NCBI GenBank assembly: GCA_035392025.1
Contig: DAOPMC010000030.1
Coordinates: forward strand, 1 to 12,062
From: DAOPMC01 sp035392025
GTDB lineage: Bacteria; Bacillota_I; Bacilli_A; RF39; UBA660
DNA length: 12,062 nucleotides
Reading direction: 5' to 3'
Shown one piece after another: positions 6,635 through 12,062 of the stretch. The notes beneath the pieces are model-generated. The model searched no databases. It was not told the origin of the DNA and worked only from the letters and a program-made list of their open reading frames with translations. Each line of letters begins with the position of its first letter. Within the stretch, counting starts at the first letter, position 1. The position numbers and the translations under genes are program-made.

Positions 6635-7513
6635 CTACTTATTTAGATTCATTATTTCTAATATTCTGTTTAAATCTGCACTATTTGAAAAGTAAATGTC
6701 TACTTTTTTATTAGATATTTTTATCTTTGTTCCTAATTTTTCTTCTAAATCTTCTTCTAAATATCTATATTCATTAGTATGAGTATGTTTTTGCTTTACT
6801 TTTTTTTCTACTTCGGGTGATAATACTAATTTTTCAATATCTCTAACACTTAGGTCTTCTTTTGCTATTTTGTTGGCAAGTTCTAATATTTTATCTTTAT
6901 TTTCAAGTTTACTTAATACCCTAGCGTGTCCCATTGAAATTTGTGACTCTGCTATCATATTTTTGACTTCATTCGGTAACGACAAAAGTCCAATCATATT
7001 AGTAACATGACTTCTACTTTTACCTAATCTTTTTGATAATTCATCTTGAGTAATTCCTAATGATAATATTAAATTTCTATATGCTGATGCTTCTTCTATT
7101 GCATTTAAGTTTTCTCTTTGCAAGTTCTCTAATACTGCTATTTGCATCATTTCTTCATCTGTGAAATTTCTAATAATGGCTGGAATAGTTGTTCTCCCCG
7201 CTAATCTAGATGCTTTTACTCTACGTTCTCCTGCTATTATTTCGTAACCCTTGATGCTTTTTTTAACTATTATTGGTTGAATAACACCATTTTCTTTTAT
7301 TGAATTAGCAAGTTCATTTAAGGCTTTTTCATCAAATTTTTTTCTTGGCTGATAAGGGTTTGGTCTTAATTCGTTTAAATTTAATTCTACAACTTCTTCA
7401 CTATTTGTTTCTTCCAATATTTTTTCTTCAATAGATTCGTAATCTAATACTTCATTGGAAAATAACTCTTCTAATCCTTTTCCTAATGCTTTTCTTTTAT
7501 TAGATGTTTCCAT
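6635..7513 (-). CDS. spo0J: Chromosome-partitioning CTPase ParB (Spo0J)
   Basis: A 292-residue ParB. The N-terminal KALGKGLEELF (8-18) is the Soj-stimulating region. The CTP-binding fold has GVIQPI at 76-81, GERR at 95-98 and ENLQRE at 129-134. The HTH lies at about 155-175 (TQDELSKRLGKSRSHVTN), with MGHAR at 194-198, and a C-terminal dimerisation domain spans about 247-288. ParB loads at parS, slides as a CTP-closed clamp, recruits SMC and controls Soj. The residues R167 and G195, at positions that separate ParB from Noc, are of the ParB type. The ATG is preceded by AGAGGTGAT and overlaps soj by 14 bases, giving coupled translation. The gene is called Spo0J by context and sequence; sporulation itself is not shown. 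Confidence 0.96.
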   Translation of the reverse strand: METSNKRKALGKGLEELFSNEVLDYESIEEKILEETNSEEVVELNLNELRPNPYQPRKKFDEKALNELANSIKENGVIQPIIVKKSIKGYEIIAGERRVKASRLAGRTTIPAIIRNFTDEEMMQIAVLENLQRENLNAIEEASAYRNLILSLGITQDELSKRLGKSRSHVTNMIGLLSLPNEVKNMIAESQISMGHARVLSKLENKDKILELANKIAKEDLSVRDIEKLVLSPEVEKKVKQKHTHTNEYRYLEEDLEEKLGTKIKISNKKVDIYFSNSADLNRILEIMNLNK

Positions 7514-8297
7514 TTCTTTCTATCACCTCTTTGGCTAAATTAATATAAGCCTCTGCTCCTCTTGATTTTGGATCATATGCAATTATTGGCTTACCATGTG
7601 ATGGAGCTTCTGTAAGCCTTATTAATCTTGGTATAATTGTATTATACACCCTGTCTTTAAAATAACCTCTTATTTCTTCTACTATTTCAAATCCTAATAT
7701 AGTTCTTGCATCTAACATTGTTAAAAGAACGCCTTCAATCGTTAAATTAGGATTTAGTTTCTTTTGAGTCAACATAATTGTATTTAGTAATTGTGTAATT
7801 CCCTCAAGTGCTAAAAATTCACATTGCACTGGTATTATTACTGAATCTGATGCTGTTAGAGCGTTTGTTGTAAGAATTCCTAAAGATGGCTGACAATCTA
7901 TTAATATATAATCATAATCTTCTTTTATCTTAGATGTGTGTTTTTTTAATTGCTCTGCCTTTGCATATCCTGTTTCATTTCTACTACGATCATATATTTC
8001 AATATCTACTGCTGCTAGATTAATAGTAGATGGAATTATTGATAAATTCTTATACTTTGTCTTAATAACAGAGTCTCTTACATCTACTTTTTCTATTAAA
8101 ACTTCATATATGCTATTATCCACATCACCTTTATTGATACCTATTCCTGTTGTAGAATTTCCTTGCGGATCTAGGTCTATTAATAATACTTTTTTGCCTA
8201 GTAATGCTAGTGATGCTGCTAAATTGATGCTTGTTGTTGTTTTTCCTACTCCACCTTTTTGATTAACTAATGATATAATTTTTCCCATCTTTACCAC
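7500..8297 (-). CDS. soj: Chromosome-partitioning ATPase ParA (Soj)
   Basis: A 265-residue ParA/MinD-type ATPase. It has the deviant Walker A K14-GGVGK19-TT with the signature lysine, DLDPQ at 41-45, Walker B with D134 (ILIDCQPSLG), LLTMLDART at about 191-199 and IIPRLIRLTEAPSHGKP at about 221-237, all typical of Soj. Soj dimerises on ATP, binds DNA non-specifically, is stimulated by Spo0J and in B. subtilis acts on DnaA. The start given is GTG with AGGA five bases upstream. An ATG three codons later (8288) gives the common family start MGKII but has a weaker ribosome site, so either is possible. A promoter and the noc terminator lie just upstream, so soj is probably the first gene of a five-gene operon ending at ychF. 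Confidence 0.95.
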   Translation of the reverse strand: MVKMGKIISLVNQKGGVGKTTTSINLAASLALLGKKVLLIDLDPQGNSTTGIGINKGDVDNSIYEVLIEKVDVRDSVIKTKYKNLSIIPSTINLAAVDIEIYDRSRNETGYAKAEQLKKHTSKIKEDYDYILIDCQPSLGILTTNALTASDSVIIPVQCEFLALEGITQLLNTIMLTQKKLNPNLTIEGVLLTMLDARTILGFEIVEEIRGYFKDRVYNTIIPRLIRLTEAPSHGKPIIAYDPKSRGAEAYINLAKEVIERNGNI

Positions 8298-8317
8298 TCT
8301 TTTCCTGTGCTATATAT

Positions 8318-8346
8318 ATTCTACCAAAAAAAAGCAGTTTTGGAAA
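8318..8346 (-). promoter_or_regulatory. Promoter of the soj-spo0J-DUF951-abgT-ychF operon
   Basis: On the minus strand TTTCCA (8341-8346) is separated by exactly 17 bases, including eight T residues, from TAGAAT (8318-8323). It lies just after the noc terminator and before soj. Each hexamer fits the consensus partly (4/6 and 5/6). Confidence 0.5.
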
Positions 8347-8358
8347 TGAAAAAAGAAT

Positions 8359-8388
8359 AAAAAAAATAGTGTCGCTTCAGCACTATTT
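8359..8388 (-). terminator. Intrinsic terminator of noc
   Basis: An 8-bp stem (AAATAGTG / CACTATTT) with a 9-base loop is followed on the minus strand by eight T residues. The upstream arm contains the noc TAG stop codon. It separates noc from the soj operon. Confidence 0.82.
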
Positions 8389-9387
8389 ATTCTTATCAAT
8401 TTTTATCACTATTTGATACTTATCATCAAAGTCAAATTCTTCAGATGCCACTTTAAATCCAAATTTCTCTGTTGATTGAATTGCTTGTCTTATATTATTA
8501 ATTGCAAATCTTACATCATATGTACTTTCTTGCTTATGTTCTTCTTCTACTGGCTCTAGCGATTCTATTTCCTCTTTTTCTGCAAAAACATCATCATTTA
8601 GGGGTTTTAATGTATCTGGTTTAAACTCGTGCAATTCTAATTTTGATTCTAATCCATCTAAATCTTTTATCTCTTCTTGTATTTTATCATATGATTTTAA
8701 GAATTCTTTTTCAGTTGCCGCATTATCTTCTAAAATAGGATCTTCTTTTATTTCATCATATGTCTGTAAAAATTTAGCTTCACTTGGATTATTTTCTTCC
8801 TTTATCATGTCATCTAGGTCTTTTACTGTCATTCTTGTATCAATTACTTCTTTTAATAATTCTTTTTGTCTTACTTTATCCTCAATATTTAATAAACTTC
8901 TTGCATGACGCTCTGATATTTTTTCTTCTAAAAGCGCTTCTTGTACCTCTTCATCAAGTAATAACAATCTCATTTTGTTGGCAATTGCTGATTGTGATTT
9001 GCCAAGTGACTTGGCTAGTTCTGCTTGAGTTTGACCACTTATTTTTATAATGGTCTGATACGTACGAGCTTCTTCAATTGGTGTTAAATCTTTTCTTTGC
9101 AAATTTTCTAAAAGTGCTACTTTTGAACTATTAACATCATCTAAATTTCTTACAATACACGGAATTGTTTCTTTATGTGCAATAGTTGATGCCTTATATC
9201 TTCTCTCTCCTGCTATTATTTCAAATTTATCTCCAACAGGCCTAACTATTATTGGTTGAATTACGCCATGCTCCTTAATTGACTCTGATAATTCTTTTAA
9301 TGCTTCTTCATTAAATAACTCTCTTGGTTGAAAACGATTTGGAATTATATCATCAAGCCTAATATCTCTTATCTCTTTTTCGTTCAT
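8383..9387 (-). CDS. noc: Noc-type ParB paralogue (nucleoid occlusion protein)
   Basis: A 334-residue ParB/Noc-family protein. It has a ParB N-domain from residue 1, GVIQPI at 41-46, GERR at 60-63 and ENLQR at 94-98, an HTH at about 119-144 (TQAELAKSLGKSQSAIANK), SERHAR at 158-163 and a C-terminal dimerisation domain at about 289-333. At the positions known to switch ParB to Noc specificity it carries Q132, K138, L143 and R160, that is Q, K and R of the Noc set. B. subtilis Noc blocks Z-ring assembly over the nucleoid by linking bound DNA to the membrane. Two oddities stand out. The N-terminal amphipathic membrane helix is absent, and an in-frame TAG seven codons upstream rules out a hidden extension. 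An acidic linker of about 90 residues (198-288) carries a repeated FLxxYDxI motif, making it longer than the 283-residue B. subtilis protein. AGAGGG precedes the ATG. It has its own promoter and terminator. Confidence 0.88.
   Translation of the reverse strand: MNEKEIRDIRLDDIIPNRFQPRELFNEEALKELSESIKEHGVIQPIIVRPVGDKFEIIAGERRYKASTIAHKETIPCIVRNLDDVNSSKVALLENLQRKDLTPIEEARTYQTIIKISGQTQAELAKSLGKSQSAIANKMRLLLLDEEVQEALLEEKISERHARSLLNIEDKVRQKELLKEVIDTRMTVKDLDDMIKEENNPSEAKFLQTYDEIKEDPILEDNAATEKEFLKSYDKIQEEIKDLDGLESKLELHEFKPDTLKPLNDDVFAEKEEIESLEPVEEEHKQESTYDVRFAINNIRQAIQSTEKFGFKVASEEFDFDDKYQIVIKIDKNK
8674..8762 (-). repeat. Direct repeat inside noc encoding a duplicated linker motif
   Basis: Two 20-base copies (8743-8762 and 8674-8693), 69 bases apart and so in frame, match at 18 of 20 positions. 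They encode the two FL(Q/K)(T/S)YD(E/K)I copies at residues 206-213 and 229-236 of Noc. Similarity at DNA level suggests a tandem duplication of 69 bases (23 codons). Confidence 0.7.
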
Positions 9388-9421
9388 ATTTATTACCCTC
9401 TTTACCTATTTTATCTATTTT

Positions 9422-9451
9422 ATTATAACATTAAAATAAGTCATTTTACAA
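9422..9451 (-). promoter_or_regulatory. Extended -10 promoter of noc
   Basis: TGTTATAAT (a perfect TATAAT at 9422-9427 with TG one base upstream) is preceded by an 18-base spacer and TTGTAA at 9446-9451. The leader would be about 28 bases. The -35 sits in the loop region of the rsmG terminator hairpin. Confidence 0.65.
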
Positions 9452-9462
9452 TGACTTATTTT
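9433..9462 (-). terminator. Hairpin at the end of rsmG, likely terminator
   Basis: A perfect inverted repeat of 13 bp (core AATAAGTCATT / AATGACTTATT) with a 4-base loop. The rsmG TAA stop overlaps the loop (9446-9448). On the minus strand the descending arm ends in TTATTTT, which supplies a partial U tract. The plus-strand side has a richer T run, so bidirectional action is possible. Confidence 0.65.
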
Positions 9463-10150
9463 TTATTTTTGAAAAATTTCTTGGATATTCTTTACTTGTA
9501 GACTTTAACTTAATTATTTTTATTAAGCTTCTTCTACTTTTTTCTCTAGGTAATTCATAATTAATAACTTGATCTAAAGAAACATCTAATATTCTTAATG
9601 CTTGTACAGATTCTTTTAGCTCCTCTTCTGCGTCTGCTTTCATTGCTATAAAAGAACCTTTTACTTTAATCATCTTTGTAGATAATTCTAATAATACATT
9701 AAGTTTTGCAACTGCTCTTGCTGTTACTATATCAAACTCTTCTTCGTGACTTCTAGCATAATCTTCTATTCTTGATGTTACTACTTTTATATCTTTTAGA
9801 TCTAATTTCTTTATAACTTCTTCTAAAAATATAGTCTTTTTCCTAGTACTATCTATTAATGTAATATTTAAATTAGGAAATACTATTTTTAATACTAATC
9901 CAGGAAAACCAGCTCCTGTACCTATATCACACAATTTTATATCTTTATTTAAGTCTATTATTTTTATAATACAAAGGCTATCATAAAAATGTTTTAAATA
10001 TACATCTTCTTTGGCTGTTATTGCTGTTAAATTAGTATGTGAATTATATTCTATTAATAATTTGTAATATTCTTCTAATTGTTCTTGTTTTTTAATTGAT
10101 AAATTAATACCTAATTTTGTTACTTGTTCTAAAAATTCTTCTTTATTCAT
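9446..10150 (-). CDS. rsmG: 16S rRNA (guanine-527 N7) methyltransferase RsmG (GidB)
   Basis: A 234-residue SAM-dependent methyltransferase, close to the usual length of about 239. NLTAI at about 40-44, the SAM loop DIGTGAGFPG at 75-84, SRIEDY at about 126-131 and TARAVA at about 143-148 are the standard RsmG motifs. A degenerate YPR tail near the C-terminus matches the family. It methylates N7 of G527 (E. coli numbering) in 16S rRNA; loss gives low-level streptomycin resistance in other bacteria. The start is the ATG with AAGGTG six bases upstream. A GTG three codons earlier is disfavoured because it overlaps that ribosome site. It overlaps the mnmG 3' end by 8 bases, giving coupled translation. 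Confidence 0.97.
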   Translation of the reverse strand: MNKEEFLEQVTKLGINLSIKKQEQLEEYYKLLIEYNSHTNLTAITAKEDVYLKHFYDSLCIIKIIDLNKDIKLCDIGTGAGFPGLVLKIVFPNLNITLIDSTRKKTIFLEEVIKKLDLKDIKVVTSRIEDYARSHEEEFDIVTARAVAKLNVLLELSTKMIKVKGSFIAMKADAEEELKESVQALRILDVSLDQVINYELPREKSRRSLIKIIKLKSTSKEYPRNFSKIKNKSL

Positions 10151-12005
10151 TTTTAACACCTTTTTTCAAATATATCATAAGTATTGATATATCTGATGGA
10201 TTTACTCCACTTATTCTCATCGCTTGTCCAAGTGATGTAGGTTTTACTTTAATTAATTTCTCTCTAGCTTCTGTTGCTAAGTTTTTAACATTTTGATAAT
10301 TTATAAAGTCTGGTATTTTAATATCTTCATAGCTATCCATCTTATTCTTTTCTCTTATTGCTTTTTTAATATACCCTTCATATTTAATGATTGTTTCTAC
10401 TTCTGATATAACATCTTCTTGATATTCTTTATTATCTAAAAACTTTGTAATCTTGTTAAATTCTACATCTGGTCTTTTTAATAAATCAAACAAACTTATC
10501 TTATCGACAATCTTGTTGATATCTTGACTTTCTAGATATTTATTTATTTCATCTTTTGGTGTCAGATATGTTTCTTTTAATTTATTTTCTAAATATTCAA
10601 TATCTTTCTTTTTGCTTTTAAACTTTTCATATCTGTTTTCGTCAATTAGTCCTATTTTCTTACCATATTCTGTTAATCTTAAATCTGCATTATCATGTCT
10701 AAGCAGTAACCTAAATTCAGCTCGAGATGTAAGAAGTCTATATGGCTCTTTTGTACCTTTTGTTACTAAATCATCTATTAATACACCAATATATGCTTCA
10801 TTTCTTCTTAAAATTAATGGTTCTTTTCCTTCAAGTTTCAAAGATGCATTGATTCCTGCCATTAAGCCTTGACACGCTGCCTCTTCATAACCGCTTGTGC
10901 CATTAATTTGGCCTGCTGTATATAGGTTTTCTATTACTTTTGTCTCTAACGTTTGTTTTATTTGTAGGGGGTTTATTGCATCATATTCTATTGCATAAGC
11001 ATATTTATTTATTTGCGCTTGCTCTAACCCTGGTAATGAGTGAACCATCAAATCTTGAATATCTTCTGGCATACTTGTTGAGAATCCTTGAATATAAATA
11101 TCATCATATTCTCTACTTTCTGGTTCTAAAAATAATTGATGACGCTCTTTATCTTTAAATCTTACTATTTTGTCTTCTATTGATGGACAATATCTAGGAC
11201 CTATTCCCTCTACTACTCCACCATACATGCTTGATTTTGTTAGATTTGCATTAACTATTTCATGAGTTGTTGGCGTTGTATATATTAAATAACAATCATC
11301 TTGCAATTTAATATCATATTTTATTTCATTATCAAAAGAAAAAGTATGATATTCTTCATCTCCTGGTTGTACTATTGTTTTTGTAAAATTTATAGATGAT
11401 CTTTCTATTCTAGGAGGTGTTCCTGTTTTTAATCTTTGAATTTCATAACCTAATTTTTTTAAATTATTGCTCAACTCATTAGACCTTTTTTCACCGTGAG
11501 GACCTTCTTCTTTTTTTACTGTTCCTCTAAGAGTTACTGCTCTTAAATAAGTTCCTGTTGTTAATATAACTACTTTGCTATTAATTATTTCGTTAGTTGC
11601 TAAAACTATTCCTTTAACATTATTATTCTCTACTACTAAGTTTTCTACCATAGCTTCTTTTATGTCCAGATTTTTAGTATTTCTTAATGTTGTTAACATG
11701 TTTCTAGGATAAACTTTCTTATCTATTTGTGCTCTTAATGCTCTTACTGCTGGGCCTTTTTTAGTATTTAACATCTTTATTTGAAGAAGTGATTTATCAG
11801 TATTTTTACCCATTTCTCCACCTAAAGCATCTATTTCTCTAACAACTACACCTTTCGCTGGCCCACCTATTGATGGATTACATGGGGTATCTCCTATATT
11901 ATTAATATTTCCCGTTACTAAAAGTGTTTTATGGCCTTTTCTAGCACATGCTAGGGCCGCTTCTATTCCGGCATGCCCGCCTCCTACTATTATTACTTCA
12001 TACAT
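10143..12005 (-). CDS. mnmG: tRNA uridine-34 5-carboxymethylaminomethyl synthase subunit MnmG (GidA)
   Basis: A 620-residue FAD enzyme (B. subtilis about 628). It has GGGHAG at 8-13 for FAD binding, CNPSIGGPAKG at 42-52 and KTGTPPRI at 191-198. Both MnmG family signatures are present: GPRYCPSIEDKI at 267-278 and AGQINGTSGYEEAACQGLMA starting at 362. TSRAEFRLLLRHDNADLRLT at 424-443 and the C-terminal helical domain that binds MnmE also fit (SGVNPSDI near the end). With MnmE it modifies the wobble uridine of tRNAs. The ATG has only GTGAT as a ribosome site, like ychF. The partner gene mnmE is expected just right of the window. The sequence looks complete and intact. Confidence 0.98.
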   Translation of the reverse strand: MYEVIIVGGGHAGIEAALACARKGHKTLLVTGNINNIGDTPCNPSIGGPAKGVVVREIDALGGEMGKNTDKSLLQIKMLNTKKGPAVRALRAQIDKKVYPRNMLTTLRNTKNLDIKEAMVENLVVENNNVKGIVLATNEIINSKVVILTTGTYLRAVTLRGTVKKEEGPHGEKRSNELSNNLKKLGYEIQRLKTGTPPRIERSSINFTKTIVQPGDEEYHTFSFDNEIKYDIKLQDDCYLIYTTPTTHEIVNANLTKSSMYGGVVEGIGPRYCPSIEDKIVRFKDKERHQLFLEPESREYDDIYIQGFSTSMPEDIQDLMVHSLPGLEQAQINKYAYAIEYDAINPLQIKQTLETKVIENLYTAGQINGTSGYEEAACQGLMAGINASLKLEGKEPLILRRNEAYIGVLIDDLVTKGTKEPYRLLTSRAEFRLLLRHDNADLRLTEYGKKIGLIDENRYEKFKSKKKDIEYLENKLKETYLTPKDEINKYLESQDINKIVDKISLFDLLKRPDVEFNKITKFLDNKEYQEDVISEVETIIKYEGYIKKAIREKNKMDSYEDIKIPDFINYQNVKNLATEAREKLIKVKPTSLGQAMRISGVNPSDISILMIYLKKGVKNE

Positions 12006-12028
12006 AATATCACGTATAATCTAATTAT

Positions 12029-12052
12029 GGTCTAAATGACCTATATTAGACC
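12029..12052. other. Hairpin in the region upstream of mnmG
   Basis: A perfect 7-bp inverted repeat (GGTCTAA / TTAGACC) with a 10-base loop lies 23 bases before the mnmG start. There is no U tract on the minus strand, so it is not an ordinary terminator. Two shorter alternative pairings overlap it. The rest of this 57-base stretch holds the GTGAT ribosome site and no clear promoter. Confidence 0.4.
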
Positions 12053-12062
12053 CCTTTCTTAT

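Noticed and set aside
11491..11512. TTTTTCACCGTGAGG as a degenerate parS
   Set aside because: It has an extra base at the centre and lacks the matching right arm; it lies in mnmG coding sequence.
1..12062. tRNA genes, CRISPR arrays, insertion sequences, riboswitches
   Set aside because: Coding density is near complete, the gaps are under 90 bases, and no cloverleaf, regular repeat-spacer pattern, transposase or long structured leader was seen.

Overview
The window is a very AT-rich stretch (by eye roughly three quarters A+T) from a low-GC Gram-positive bacterium of Bacillota/Bacilli type. All eleven genes lie on the minus strand, so the window reads biologically from right (12062) to left (1). 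Tryptophan is encoded by TGG throughout and no reading frame contains TGA, so the standard bacterial code applies despite the low GC. The order mnmG - rsmG - noc - soj/parA - spo0J/parB - DUF951 - ychF is the familiar arrangement beside the replication origin of Firmicutes. Having both a Spo0J-type and a Noc-type ParB points to Bacilli or a close relative. I cannot name a species.

Right third (12005-8383): mnmG and rsmG overlap by 8 bases and are probably cotranscribed, ending in a strong hairpin at the rsmG stop. noc has its own extended -10 promoter, whose -35 element lies in the loop of that hairpin, and it ends in a hairpin followed by eight U residues. The Noc protein has lost the N-terminal membrane-binding helix of Bacillus subtilis Noc and has gained a long acidic linker with a duplicated short motif.

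Middle (8346-3698): a promoter precedes soj, and soj, spo0J, a DUF951 zinc-ribbon-like protein, an AbgT-family transporter and the ATPase ychF follow with overlaps or gaps of at most 19 bases. They end in a clear intrinsic terminator. This looks like one operon combining chromosome partitioning, a membrane transporter and a ribosome-associated P-loop ATPase.

Left (3699-1): a promoter drives a two-component system (OmpR-type regulator and HAMP sensor kinase, overlapping by 20 bases). Next, behind its own extended -10 promoter, comes a gene encoding an XRE repressor fused to an ImmA/IrrE zinc peptidase. Its 3' end overlaps the start of a PIN-domain ribonuclease gene by 32 bases. This pair resembles a toxin-antitoxin or stress-response module and is the most accessory-like and most interesting part of the window. 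No gap exceeds 300 bases. I found no tRNA, rRNA, CRISPR array, insertion sequence or parS site.
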